A stretch of 64,000 bases of DNA from Sphingorhabdus sp. EL138 (GTDB lineage: Bacteria > Pseudomonadota > Alphaproteobacteria > Sphingomonadales > Sphingomonadaceae): the NCBI RefSeq assembly GCF_945890115.1, contig NZ_CAMDCK010000006.1, positions 61,792 to 125,791 of the forward strand, given 5' to 3'. Below, piece by piece: positions 25,260 to 34,409 of the stretch. A program made the translations under genes and the position numbers. Positions within the stretch are counted from its first letter, which is position 1. Every line of letters starts with the position of its first letter. A model generated the notes under the pieces. The model did not search any database. It saw nothing but the letters and a program-made list of their open reading frames with translations, and was not told where the DNA came from.

Positions 25260-26422
25260 CTATGCTGAGCGTTGCCGGTTTGGAAGCAGAAGCAAGGGCG
25301 GCAACTGGTCTCACCGACTTCGGCCCGGATACCGGTTGGCGCGAAGGGCTTGTTCGATTGGTGAATGCTGTTGAGGCGATGAACCCGCCCGACCAGCTTC
25401 GCCATATCGCGCAGCATAATATCGTGGGGCAATTGTCCACGCGGCTTCGTTTTGTTGAGGACGACCGCAAATATCCCGACATAGCGCGCCAAGATGTTGG
25501 TGCGCCGCTAATTGTTGTCGGTCTGCCGCGCACCGGAACGACAATCAGCTATGATTTGCTGTGCCTCGATCCAGAGGCGCGCGCGCCGCGTGAATGGGAA
25601 TGGTATGTTCCATGGCCGCCAACCGATGCCACGACCTTTGATAGCGATCCTCGCATCGCGGTAGTCAAGGCGATGTATGACAATTGGCTGCAGCACGCGC
25701 CGCAGTTGCTCGATATACAACGGTTCGATTGCACCCAGCCGGGCGAGTGCAATCACGGGATGCAATATCATTTTGGCAGTACCAACTTTGCCGCAGAACT
25801 GGGCGTGCCGGACTTCGCCAAGTGGCTGCGTGAGAACAGGGTGCAGGGGCAGTATACCTCGCACAAGCGGCTGCTCCAGAATTTTCAATGGAAGGGGCCA
25901 AAAGGCCGATGGACTCTGAAGTCACCCCAGCATCTTTTTGATTTGCCTGCCTTGCTCGAAGCATATCCAGACGCAATGCTGGTGTGGACTCACCGCGATC
26001 CTGCACTGACATTCTCGTCGCTATCGAGCTTTATTGCGGGCTTTCTTGCAGCCTTTGGTGGCGACAAGGACAAGACGGCAATTGGCCGCGAGGTGGTGGA
26101 CACATGGATTGCAGGAATGACTCGCGGGCTTGCAGCGCGCGCTGATCCCGCGATTGAGGCGCGCATTATTGATCTGGCGCACAAGGATGTTGTGGCCAAC
26201 CCCAAGGCAGCAATCCAGCGGATTTACGACAAGTTCGGCCTGGCATTTTCGGAAGCGCACAAAGCGCGCATCGACCAGTTTCTAGCCGACAATCCAGCGG
26301 CCAAGCGCATGGGCAAACATAAGCATAGCCCCGAGGAATATGGCATCGACGTAGATGAGGTGCGGGTGCGGATGAAGGATTATTTCGACCGTTTCGGTCA
26401 CCTGCTGGGGAGGCCGGAATGA
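25256..26422 (+). CDS. Sulfotransferase-fold protein
   Basis: A 388-residue member of the same broad family as the protein at 18816. The P-loop is IVVGLPRTGTTISYDLL near residue 83, with WTLKSPQHLFDLP and WTHRDPALTFSSLSS for the 3'-phosphate side. The long C-terminal region ends KDYFDRFGHLL, matching the DIRSQFQFYFDRF end of its relative. It is embedded between two SDRs with four-base overlaps on both sides, so it is made together with them. Sulfonation of a hydroxylated intermediate is possible but unproven. Confidence 0.8.
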   Translation: MTMLSVAGLEAEARAATGLTDFGPDTGWREGLVRLVNAVEAMNPPDQLRHIAQHNIVGQLSTRLRFVEDDRKYPDIARQDVGAPLIVVGLPRTGTTISYDLLCLDPEARAPREWEWYVPWPPTDATTFDSDPRIAVVKAMYDNWLQHAPQLLDIQRFDCTQPGECNHGMQYHFGSTNFAAELGVPDFAKWLRENRVQGQYTSHKRLLQNFQWKGPKGRWTLKSPQHLFDLPALLEAYPDAMLVWTHRDPALTFSSLSSFIAGFLAAFGGDKDKTAIGREVVDTWIAGMTRGLAARADPAIEARIIDLAHKDVVANPKAAIQRIYDKFGLAFSEAHKARIDQFLADNPAAKRMGKHKHSPEEYGIDVDEVRVRMKDYFDRFGHLLGRPE

Positions 26423-27195
26423 GCATTCTTGATCGGTTTCGTCTCGATGGCCGCACCGCAATCCTGACTGGCGTTGGCCCCGGTGTTGGGGAGCATGTCG
26501 CCAAGGCCTACGCAGAACTTGGCGCGAATGTGGTCATTTCGGCACGCTCGCCAGACCGGCTTGAGAGGATTGCCGGAGAGATCAACGCGTTGCAGGGCGG
26601 ACGGGCGTTGGCTGTAACAGCGGACGCAGCAAACAAGGCCGATCTTGGAAATCTCGTGACCTGCGCGCGCGACGCTTTTGGTCCGATCCATATCGTCTTC
26701 AACAATGCGGCGGCAGGGGTAGTCTATGCGCATGACGGCGGACTGTGGGCAAATAGCGACGAGGTCTGGAAAACCGCGATGGACGTCAACGTGATGGCAA
26801 CATGGAGACTGACCGAACTGACTGAGCCCGACATGAGAGCGCACGGCAACGGCTCGATCATTTCGGTGCAGAGCTGCGGAGGTTTTACACCGATCCCGCC
26901 GGCGGTAGCCTACGGCGTTAGCAAGGCCGCATTGCTGTTCCTCGTGCGCGAGCTGGCGAAGACACAAGCCCCGCATACGCGGATCAACTGCCTGTGCGTT
27001 GGCTCGATGAGTCCTGACGGGCAAGAGGCGGAAATCCACAAAGGCTTGGGCCTTGCCGAACGCAACGCAATCAAACGCTTTGGCGCGGCTGACGAAGCCG
27101 TTGGCGCAGCGATTTTGCTGGCGAGCGATGCCTCAAGCTATACTACGGGCAGCACCATCTTCACCGAAGGTGGCCGCGTCGGTACGATCTCGTGA
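26419..27195 (+). CDS. SDR-family oxidoreductase
   Basis: A 258-residue SDR. The cofactor motif is TGVGPGVGEHVA, SARSPDR follows beta-2 (NADP type), and the NNAAA turn and YGVSK active site are present. The C-terminus has TTGSTIFTEGGRVG, where the usual VDGG is replaced by TEGG. It overlaps the sulfotransferase stop and the GTG start of the DUF1214-like gene (GTGA). It is coupled within the long operon. Confidence 0.84.
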   Translation: MSILDRFRLDGRTAILTGVGPGVGEHVAKAYAELGANVVISARSPDRLERIAGEINALQGGRALAVTADAANKADLGNLVTCARDAFGPIHIVFNNAAAGVVYAHDGGLWANSDEVWKTAMDVNVMATWRLTELTEPDMRAHGNGSIISVQSCGGFTPIPPAVAYGVSKAALLFLVRELAKTQAPHTRINCLCVGSMSPDGQEAEIHKGLGLAERNAIKRFGAADEAVGAAILLASDASSYTTGSTIFTEGGRVGTIS

Positions 27196-28445
27196 GCAAT
27201 CCGCTTTATACCGCCGACCAAGAAGCCGCCGAGAGGCTGGCGTTGCGACTGATTGAACGCACAGACGTCCGCACAGCGCGTGAATTGGCGCGACTAGGGA
27301 TGCTGGCCGATCCGGCTGCAAAGACGCTTGATGGCTCATTGGGATTGGACCGAGCGCTGGACCAATGGGTGCTGGCGCTCGCCATGCGGGAGGCGAATGG
27401 CGATACCGCCGATCCCAAAGTCGTCTGGAATGTGTCAAATCCACCGCGCAGCTGGTTCGGCCATGTCTATCACGGCGCAGCGGTAGCGGTTGATAATCCC
27501 GACAATTTCAACCGCGAAATTCCGATTGATGGTGCTGGTCATTACGAGATTGATTTGCGCTTCTCCCCCAACCCGCCGCAATTCAGCATCGTGATCGAAA
27601 TGGAACCGGAGCATCATGCCGGTTTGGGGCGCAACATTGGCGCGCTGACATTGCAGCAATTATTGCCGCATTGTGACGCGGATGGCGGTGTTACGGTGAC
27701 GGTCGGGCCTGAACCGGGCGGACTGTTACACCTACAAAGCGAGGCAGGCCGCATCCAGATTTACACCCGCGACAGTCAGGCCGATTGGACCCAGCGGCCC
27801 GCCGAAGTCAGCGTCCGCCGGCTTGATCAGCCAACGGGTTGGAAGCCACGAAGTGAAGATGAGATCGCCGCCGTTATCATCGCAGACATGCCCGCCTGGA
27901 TTCGCTTCTGGAGCAGTTTCAAAGACGATTTTCTGGGCTTTCCCGACCCCAACCGGTTGGTCGGCCCCAATGGCCGCGACGGCAATTGGGGGTATTTGGC
28001 GGGTGGCCGGTTCGCGGTCGGGGATGATGAAGCCGTGCTTGTGACGCTTGACCCTGCGGGCAGTTATTATACCGGTTTTCAGATCACCGATCCGTGGACA
28101 ATCGCGCCTGACCCGATGCTGCGGCTTGCCAGCCTAAACAAGTCGCAATGTGTGCTGAATTCCGATGGTACCGTGACTTACGCAATCGCACTCGCCGACC
28201 CCGGTATTGCGAACTGGATAGATACCTGCGGGCTGCATGACGGATGGATGCTGACGCGGTGGCAGGGGGTGCCTGCCGACGCCGCCATGGAACCGCTGAT
28301 TCGGGAAGTCCGGCTGGTAAAGTTGGATGCAATTCCAGGCGACATCCCGCGCGTGGATCTGGACCATCGGCGTGCGCAAATAGCAAAACGTGCGAGCGGT
28401 TTTGCAATGCGGACGAGTGCAGAGGGATGGCAGGATGCAACCTGA
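27192..28445 (+). CDS. DUF1214-like protein
   Basis: A 417-residue protein starting at GTG 27192 inside the SDR stop. The C-terminal part has the DUF1214 pattern: YYTGFQITDPWTIAPDPMLR, NSDGTVTYAIALADPGIANW, WIDTCGLHDGWMLTRWQG. It is a relative of the protein at 35409 (GVHNWLDTAGYESGAIQGRW). No signal peptide is seen, so it is probably cytoplasmic. The domain has no firmly known biochemical role although it recurs beside steroid and terpenoid catabolism genes. The next gene starts inside its 3' end. Confidence 0.65.
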   Translation: MSNPLYTADQEAAERLALRLIERTDVRTARELARLGMLADPAAKTLDGSLGLDRALDQWVLALAMREANGDTADPKVVWNVSNPPRSWFGHVYHGAAVAVDNPDNFNREIPIDGAGHYEIDLRFSPNPPQFSIVIEMEPEHHAGLGRNIGALTLQQLLPHCDADGGVTVTVGPEPGGLLHLQSEAGRIQIYTRDSQADWTQRPAEVSVRRLDQPTGWKPRSEDEIAAVIIADMPAWIRFWSSFKDDFLGFPDPNRLVGPNGRDGNWGYLAGGRFAVGDDEAVLVTLDPAGSYYTGFQITDPWTIAPDPMLRLASLNKSQCVLNSDGTVTYAIALADPGIANWIDTCGLHDGWMLTRWQGVPADAAMEPLIREVRLVKLDAIPGDIPRVDLDHRRAQIAKRASGFAMRTSAEGWQDAT

Positions 28446-28977
28446 GGGGTCGATCATCGAGCTGTGCCATGTCACCCGCGATCTGGATGCGGCGCTGCTG
28501 CACTGGACGCGTGATTTGGGGGCAGGGCCGTTTTTCGTGTTCGACGTTCCCGTCCTCCCCGGCCAGCTTTATTATGGACAGCCAACCGAGGTGTCGATGC
28601 GCGTCGGCTTCGGCTTTTCAGGCGGTGTTTTGATAGAACTGCTTCAGCAAACCAACGACGGCGCGTCGCCATTTCTCGATTTTTTGAGGACACGCGGTGA
28701 GGGATTGCACCACATCATGCCGCGAACGGATTTTGACACTGGCTATGCGCGGCTGTCGGCGGCGGGGCATCAGGTGGCATATTCGGGAACGATGCCGGGT
28801 GGCGAACGCTTTTGCCTATTCGATACCCAAACGGCCAATGGCTGCTATGTTGAGTTGATGGAACTTTCGGAAGCAATGCAGGGCTCACTCGCATTAATGG
28901 AGAAAGCGCATCTAACGTGGGATGGGGTAACTGACCCTGTGCGCAATATGGAGCGGCTCGCCGAACTCGCCGGTTAA
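28435..28977 (+). CDS. VOC/glyoxalase-fold protein
   Basis: A 180-residue VOC-family protein. The start at 28435 lies 11 bases before the DUF1214-like stop with a GAGGGA site upstream. IIELCHVTRDLDAALLHWTR is the first strand-helix, VLIELLQQTNDG and GLHHIMPRTDF give the metal-site region, and CYVELMELSE is the last ligand strand. The His/Glu pattern suggests a metal-dependent epimerase or lyase. It is last gene of the 11-gene operon and ends overlapping the convergent SDR by four bases. Confidence 0.76.
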   Translation: MQPEGSIIELCHVTRDLDAALLHWTRDLGAGPFFVFDVPVLPGQLYYGQPTEVSMRVGFGFSGGVLIELLQQTNDGASPFLDFLRTRGEGLHHIMPRTDFDTGYARLSAAGHQVAYSGTMPGGERFCLFDTQTANGCYVELMELSEAMQGSLALMEKAHLTWDGVTDPVRNMERLAELAG

Positions 28978-29789
28978 AGCTTCCCGCTTCCCATCGCGGC
29001 GAACAGCTTCTGGAAATCGGCGTAGCTTGGCTGATGCGCGGTGACGCCGCCGTCGATTGGGATGGCGGCGCCAGTGATGAATTTGCTTTCGTCACTCGCA
29101 AGGAAGGCCACTAGATTGGCAATGTCTTCTGGTTGCCCCAGTTCGGGCGTGAGGTGATGCGACAGCAAGATATCCTTCACCACATCGGGCGTTGATTCCA
29201 CTGCCAGCGGGGTCAACACAAAGCCGATGACCATACAGTTAGATCGCACATTTTGTTTGCCATATTGCGTGGCAATCATCCGGTTGAGTTGAATCAAAGC
29301 CGCTTTGGAGGCGCCATAAGCCGTCAGCGTTGCTTCGCCTTGGACGCCAAAGCCCGATGCGCTGTGGATGATTGATCCGCCGCCACCGGCAATCATATGC
29401 GGAATGACATATTTGCTCATCAACATCGCGCCGCGCACATTGACTGCCATCGCCATGTCCCATGCTGCGACGTCAAGGTTGACGACATCGAGGTCCTTCT
29501 GGCGTTGAGCATCGTTCTGTATCGCCGCGTTATTGTGGAGAATGTCGATCCGGCCAAATCGCTGGGTCACCGTGCTGGCCAGTGATCGAACGGACTCTTC
29601 ATCTGTAAGATCAACCGCGAACGCCACTGCGCCAGCTATCGTGGCAGCAACGCCCTCGACCGCCTTTGCGTCAATGTCTGCGAGAATGACGGTTGCACCG
29701 TCAACGGCAAGCCTTCGCGCCGATGCGGCCCCAATACCTCCAGCAGCACCCGTAATGATGGCAACGCGATTGTCTAATTTTCCAGACAT
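28974..29789 (-). CDS. SDR-family oxidoreductase
   Basis: A 271-residue classical SDR: TGAAGGIGAA, LADID after beta-2 (NAD type), NNAAI, YGASK, and PIDGG near the end followed by AHQPSYADFQKLFAAM. That tail groups it with the SDRs at 6623 and 24456. Transcribed alone on the minus strand, convergent to the long operon and divergent from the membrane protein gene. The 123-bp divergent gap shows no obvious operator. Confidence 0.86.
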   Translation of the reverse strand: MSGKLDNRVAIITGAAGGIGAASARRLAVDGATVILADIDAKAVEGVAATIAGAVAFAVDLTDEESVRSLASTVTQRFGRIDILHNNAAIQNDAQRQKDLDVVNLDVAAWDMAMAVNVRGAMLMSKYVIPHMIAGGGGSIIHSASGFGVQGEATLTAYGASKAALIQLNRMIATQYGKQNVRSNCMVIGFVLTPLAVESTPDVVKDILLSHHLTPELGQPEDIANLVAFLASDESKFITGAAIPIDGGVTAHQPSYADFQKLFAAMGSGKL

Positions 29790-29912
29790 AGATACTCCTC
29801 AGTTGGCATCCACCATGTACGGGTCGCTGTGTCCACCTGCCAAACGGAAGGTTGGCATCGGTTTGCACCATCTCATACCGGCCACATAGATAACATACGG
29901 GGAGGGGACCCG

Positions 29913-30683
29913 ATGCCGACTACTATCGTTCCAGTGCCTGTCATGCCGGCACCGCCCGTCGCAGGGGCCGCGTTTTTGATCGGCACGATTGTGATCATGA
30001 CGGGCATCCTGCTGTGGTGGGCGTTAGGTGGGGAGCGGAAGCGTCAGGGATGGGTGTTGCCGTTGATCTTTGCTGGCACGGCATTGTCCGCCGTGATGAT
30101 CGAGCCGGTTTACGATAACACGCTGCTTTACTGGTATCCCGACGTTAATAATCTGGCCTTTTTCCGGGCTTACGACCGCACAATCCCGTGGTTCGTGCCC
30201 TTGGGCTATGCGTGGTTCTTTGGCGGGTCGGCCTATCTTGTCTGGCGGGTGATCGAGGGCGGAGCGTCAACTGCCAAAATCTGGAAATTATTTGCTGCCA
30301 CCGCTGTCGTTGACTGGCTCGCGGTGTCGATATGCGAATGGCTCAATCTCAGCGCATTTTATGGCAACCAGCCGTTCCACATTTTCGGCTCGCCAATCTG
30401 GTTTTCATTCTGCGATGCGACCGGCGGTTTTGTGCTTGGCGCTGCACTCGCCGTGTTTATGCCTTATCTGAAGGGGGCGAAGCGTTTGTGGCTACTGATC
30501 TTGCCGAGCTTCACTTATGCCTCGACACTTGGATCGACGACCGCGCCGGTTTCGCTGGCGCTCAATTCCGGCTGGTCAACGCCGGTGGTGTGGGCAGGCG
30601 GCACCGCGACGATGCTAATGTGCATGATCGCCATCCATGTTATCGCCCAAATGTCGGACGCACGGCAAAAGGCAAACGCATGA
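29913..30683 (+). CDS. Seven-helix integral membrane protein, function unknown
   Basis: The start ATG at 29913 follows GGGGAGGGGA; 256 residues. About seven hydrophobic helices are visible, e.g. AAFLIGTIVIMTGILLWWAL, LPLIFAGTALSAVMI, FVPLGYAWFFGGSAYLVW and VVWAGGTATMLMCMIAIHVI. Conserved-looking polar residues inside helices (DW, CEW, DATGG) suggest a functional core rather than a simple anchor. I do not recognise the family. It overlaps the MFS start (ATGA) and is therefore co-expressed with the transporter, a flavoprotein and an SDR. Confidence 0.7.
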   Translation: MPTTIVPVPVMPAPPVAGAAFLIGTIVIMTGILLWWALGGERKRQGWVLPLIFAGTALSAVMIEPVYDNTLLYWYPDVNNLAFFRAYDRTIPWFVPLGYAWFFGGSAYLVWRVIEGGASTAKIWKLFAATAVVDWLAVSICEWLNLSAFYGNQPFHIFGSPIWFSFCDATGGFVLGAALAVFMPYLKGAKRLWLLILPSFTYASTLGSTTAPVSLALNSGWSTPVVWAGGTATMLMCMIAIHVIAQMSDARQKANA

Positions 30684-32011
30684 AGCGGTTTTCGGGGCGC
30701 GATTGGTGGTTCATCCTCCTGTTCGGCGCGATCTATATGTTCAACTTTATCGACCGGATGATTATCTCTGTTGTCGGTGAACCAATCCGGCGTGAATTCG
30801 GTCTGTCTGATCTGCAATTGGGCATCATGGGTGGAGTTGCCTTTGCGCTGTTTTACGGCGGTATTGGCATTCCGCTGGCGCGGCTAGCAGAGCGCATCAA
30901 CCGGGTAGGCATTGTCGCGACGGCAACCGCATTATGGTCAGTGATGACGATGCTGTCAGGCATAGCAGGAAATTATTGGCATCTGCTGCTCGCGCGCATG
31001 GGTGTGGGTATCGGAGAGGCGGGTTTTACACCGCCCGTCGTGTCAATGATCGCAGATCGGTTTGCGCCGGAAAAGCGGGCGACGGTGTTTTCTTTGATAG
31101 CCGTGGGCGTTTCGGTCGGCGGCGCGGTGGGTGCCCTGGGTGGCGGCTGGATCGCGCAGAACCATGGCTGGCGCATGGCGTTTCTGGTGATGGGTGCGCC
31201 GGGGTTGCTGCTGGCTTTGCTGCTTTGGCTGACAATAAAGGAACCGGACCGGCAGAATGCGGACGGCGCGGCCCCGGCCTTTGGCGCAGTGCTGCGGCGC
31301 GTTGGCAAGTCGCGGGCGTTTGTGACCTTCACCTTTGGCAGCGGCATCGTTGCTTTGGTGGGATTTGGCCTCAACCTTTTTTTAATCCCGCTTCTGGTCC
31401 GCCGCTTTGGCTTTGACCTGAAGGACGCCGCCATCACTTTTGCTCTGACGTTTAGCGCCGCGACTGCACTTGGCGGTGTGGTCGGCGGGATGCTGGCAGA
31501 CCGGTTCGCGACTAACGATCACCGGCGTTATGGCGTGCTACCGATGATATCATCGGCGCTTGCCTTGCCGCTATATCTCGCAGCGATTTATCAGGATGAC
31601 TGGCGGTTCATGGCGGTGTTGTTGTTTGCAGCAACCTTCTGCCTCTATGCCTTTTTGCCCACGATTATGACGGTCACGCAGCGGTTGGTCGAACCCAGGA
31701 TGCGTGCGACGGCGGCGGCAATCCATGCCTTTGGTCAGACCGTATTTGGTCTTGGCTTGGGCTCGGTGTTTCTCGGGTGGATGAGTGACCGTCTGGCGAG
31801 CGGGCATTATGGCACGGGATATGCAGTTGAGTGTTTGGCGCGCAAGGCAGGGGCTCCTTCTGCGGCCTGTGCGGCATCGTCCGGCACCGGTTTGCAGCAA
31901 GCGCTTCTCTGGCTCGGCCTGTTCTTGCTACTGGCCATTGCCAGCTATTGGGTTGCCGCACGCAGCATCGCCGGTGAAATTTCTGCACTTGAGGAGGATA
32001 AACCCGAATGA
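30680..32011 (+). CDS. MFS transporter
   Basis: A 443-residue major facilitator with 12 predicted helices. It starts MKRFSGRDWWFILLFGAIYM; helix 1 has NFIDRMIISVV, and GVGIGEAGFTPPVVSMIADR matches the Spinster-type TM4-5 motif also seen in the transporter at 8614. A long C-terminal cytosolic tail ends in EEDKPE. It is coupled to the membrane protein before it and to the flavoprotein after it (ATGA both sides). Likely substrate uptake or intermediate exchange. Confidence 0.83.
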   Translation: MKRFSGRDWWFILLFGAIYMFNFIDRMIISVVGEPIRREFGLSDLQLGIMGGVAFALFYGGIGIPLARLAERINRVGIVATATALWSVMTMLSGIAGNYWHLLLARMGVGIGEAGFTPPVVSMIADRFAPEKRATVFSLIAVGVSVGGAVGALGGGWIAQNHGWRMAFLVMGAPGLLLALLLWLTIKEPDRQNADGAAPAFGAVLRRVGKSRAFVTFTFGSGIVALVGFGLNLFLIPLLVRRFGFDLKDAAITFALTFSAATALGGVVGGMLADRFATNDHRRYGVLPMISSALALPLYLAAIYQDDWRFMAVLLFAATFCLYAFLPTIMTVTQRLVEPRMRATAAAIHAFGQTVFGLGLGSVFLGWMSDRLASGHYGTGYAVECLARKAGAPSAACAASSGTGLQQALLWLGLFLLLAIASYWVAARSIAGEISALEEDKPE

Positions 32012-33582
32012 CGGATATTTATGACGCAGTTATCGTTGGCGGTGGCCATAATGGCATGGCAGCCGCAGGCTATCTCAGCCGGGCAGGCAAAAAGGTTGTG
32101 GTTGTTGAACGCTTGGACAAAGTCGGCGGAATGACCAGTTCGGGCTATATGATCGCCGATGCACCAGGTTATCTGGTGACACCATGTGCAGTGGAATTGC
32201 TGTTTGCGCGCGGGTCCGGGATCATCGAAGATCTGGAATTGAAGAAGCACGGGCTGACGACAATCGACCCTGATCCGAGTTACGCCTATCTCCACCCGGA
32301 CGGCCAATCGATCGCGCTCTTTCGCGACTACAAACGGACAGCCGACGATATTGCACGCATCCATCCGGGTGACGGCAAGCAATATCTGAAGTTCATGGAA
32401 GTCATGGATGCGATGATGGACATTGGCTTTCCGATCATGATGGCGGAGCCCGGCAAGCCCGATTTCCGCAACCTGACCAAGATGATTGGCAGTGTGGTTC
32501 GCAATGTGCGGTTGAAGGATCAACTGATTGCGATCTCCAAAGCGACCGCGGATCAGGTTGCGTGTGAGTGGTTCGAGCATCCCGCCACCATTGCTCTGCT
32601 CAATGGTATCGCGGCGGGCGCAGGACCGGTGGATGATGACGGCAACGCGGCAGCCTATATGATCTTTGCCGTGACGCACCGCTTGGGCACAGGCAAGCCT
32701 GTTGGCAGCCTGCAGGCTTTTGCCAATGCAATGGCCAAAAGCATAACCGAGAGCGGAGCGGAGATTTTGCTGGGCGCACCTGTTGCCGAAATCCTGATCG
32801 AAAATGGCGCAGCAAAAGGTGTGCGCCTCTCTGACGGGCGGGTTTTGCGGGCGAAGGTTGTTGTTGCAACCAGCGATCCCAAAACGACCTTTGCCATGAC
32901 GACGCCGGGCGCGGTCGATCGGCAGTTGATGCGACGGATCGAGCATGTCCCGTCCAACCGTTCAAATGCAGCGCCATTTCTTGCCAACGTCGCGATGAAG
33001 GCGCCGCTGAAGCTGAAAAAGCATCAGAATATGCGGCATGATGATGCAGATTTGAACAAGGCGGTCGGGCTGATCGGTCTTGCCGACGATGTGCGCCACA
33101 GCTTTGCAACGGCGCGTCGCGGGGACATTCCGGACCGGCATGCCGTGTCACTCAGCCCGCTGTCCAACATTGATCCGACGCAGGCACCACCGGGCTGCTC
33201 CATTGCCTATCTCTATCTGCCGGCAATGGCGGTCGATGCGCGTGAAGGCTGGTCTCCCGCGCTTAAGGACAAGACGATGGCATCAATCATTGCGCAACTG
33301 TCCGAATATTATGACGGGTTCCAGCATGAGGTTGGCCGCTTCGTTGAAACCGCACGTGAGCGTGAAACCCGGCTGAATGTTAGCAATGGGTGCGTTACCC
33401 ATGTCGACTTCGGGGCACTGCGGGCGGGAACTCACAGGCCTGCCACAGGATTTGGTGGTCCTAAGCCTGCTGTGCCGGGATTGTTTCTGGGCGGGGCAGG
33501 GAGCCATCCCGGCGGCGGTGTTTCGGGCATCGCCGGGCGCATTGCTGCCAGCAGGTCGCTGCGCTATCTGAAAAAATTGTGA
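32008..33582 (+). CDS. PYROXD2/phytoene-desaturase-like FAD oxidoreductase
   Basis: A 524-residue flavoprotein with the FAD motif VIVGGGHNGMAAAGYLSRAG at residue 8 and VVVERLDKVGGMTSSGYM. The C-terminal FAD loop reads GLFLGGAGSHPGGGVSGIAGR. This is the layout of the CrtI/PYROXD2 family, which desaturates or oxidises hydrophobic polycyclic or isoprenoid substrates. No carotenoid genes are nearby, so carotenoid desaturation is unlikely and a catabolic dehydrogenation is inferred. It is coupled to the MFS gene upstream and the SDR downstream (GTGA). Confidence 0.82.
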   Translation: MTDIYDAVIVGGGHNGMAAAGYLSRAGKKVVVVERLDKVGGMTSSGYMIADAPGYLVTPCAVELLFARGSGIIEDLELKKHGLTTIDPDPSYAYLHPDGQSIALFRDYKRTADDIARIHPGDGKQYLKFMEVMDAMMDIGFPIMMAEPGKPDFRNLTKMIGSVVRNVRLKDQLIAISKATADQVACEWFEHPATIALLNGIAAGAGPVDDDGNAAAYMIFAVTHRLGTGKPVGSLQAFANAMAKSITESGAEILLGAPVAEILIENGAAKGVRLSDGRVLRAKVVVATSDPKTTFAMTTPGAVDRQLMRRIEHVPSNRSNAAPFLANVAMKAPLKLKKHQNMRHDDADLNKAVGLIGLADDVRHSFATARRGDIPDRHAVSLSPLSNIDPTQAPPGCSIAYLYLPAMAVDAREGWSPALKDKTMASIIAQLSEYYDGFQHEVGRFVETARERETRLNVSNGCVTHVDFGALRAGTHRPATGFGGPKPAVPGLFLGGAGSHPGGGVSGIAGRIAASRSLRYLKKL

Positions 33583-34409
33583 ACCACGTAGCCATCATTA
33601 CCGGAGCCGCAGGCGGAATGGGGGCGGCGATTACCCGTCGTCTTGTCAAGACCCGGACCTTATTGCTGTCCGACGTCGACGGTGATCGCCTTAATGCGGC
33701 GACCGCGCAACTCATCGCTGAAGGGTACCAGGCGCACGCCGTCTGCGGCGACCTTGCTGATCCGCAGGTTTCAGACGTACTCGCCGAGCACTGCGCAGCC
33801 CTTGGCCCATTGGCAACACTAGTCAACGCTGCTGGATTGTCTCCGGTTCAAGCTGATTGGCGGACCATAATCGCAGCCAACATAGTCGCGCCGCAACGTT
33901 TGTTGAGTGCATTTCAGCCAATACTCCAAGATGGCGCCGTTGGCATAATGATTGCTTCGGTCGCAGGTCATCTTGGGCCTGTCGACGCCGCTGTTCAGGT
34001 TTTGTTGGATGACCCATTGCAACCCAATCTCTGCGATTTGCTTGAGCCGTTGCTTGTGGAAATCATCGCGACGCACGGCGGCACAATGGAAGGCCAAGCC
34101 TATTCTGCTTCGAAGCGGGCTGTTATCAGGATGTGTGAGCGCCGGGCGCTTGACTGGGGTGTGTTCGGTGCGCGCCTAGTGTCCGTATCTCCAGGCGTTG
34201 TCTGGACGCCCATGGGGCAGGAAGAAGCCGCTAGCGGACACCGCGCGCAAGCAATGGCGGACGCGACACCTATGGGACGCTGGGGGACGGCAGATGATAT
34301 TGCCGGAACGGTCGAGTTTCTTGCGTCCGATGCCGCCAGCTACATTACCGGTTGCGACATCCGCGTAGATGGCGGAGCAGTTGCCGCGATGCGGGGGGCG
34401 AATTTTTAG
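33579..34409 (+). CDS. SDR-family oxidoreductase (divergent)
   Basis: A 276-residue SDR starting at GTG 33579 overlapping the flavoprotein stop. TGAAGGMGAAITRRL is the cofactor motif, DVDGDR follows beta-2 and VNAAG is the NAG equivalent. Between the catalytic Ser region (IMIASVAG) and YSASK there is an insertion of about 30 residues (VDAAVQVLLDDPLQPNLCDL), as in 3-alpha-hydroxysteroid/carveol dehydrogenase relatives. It is convergent with the hydrolase at 34406, with a four-base overlap. Confidence 0.82.
   Translation: MNHVAIITGAAGGMGAAITRRLVKTRTLLLSDVDGDRLNAATAQLIAEGYQAHAVCGDLADPQVSDVLAEHCAALGPLATLVNAAGLSPVQADWRTIIAANIVAPQRLLSAFQPILQDGAVGIMIASVAGHLGPVDAAVQVLLDDPLQPNLCDLLEPLLVEIIATHGGTMEGQAYSASKRAVIRMCERRALDWGVFGARLVSVSPGVVWTPMGQEEAASGHRAQAMADATPMGRWGTADDIAGTVEFLASDAASYITGCDIRVDGGAVAAMRGANF

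Noticed and set aside
31945..32946. 333-codon minus-strand frame opposite the PYROXD2-like gene.
   Set aside because: His/Cys/Arg-rich shadow translation; the + strand carries FAD motifs at both ends.
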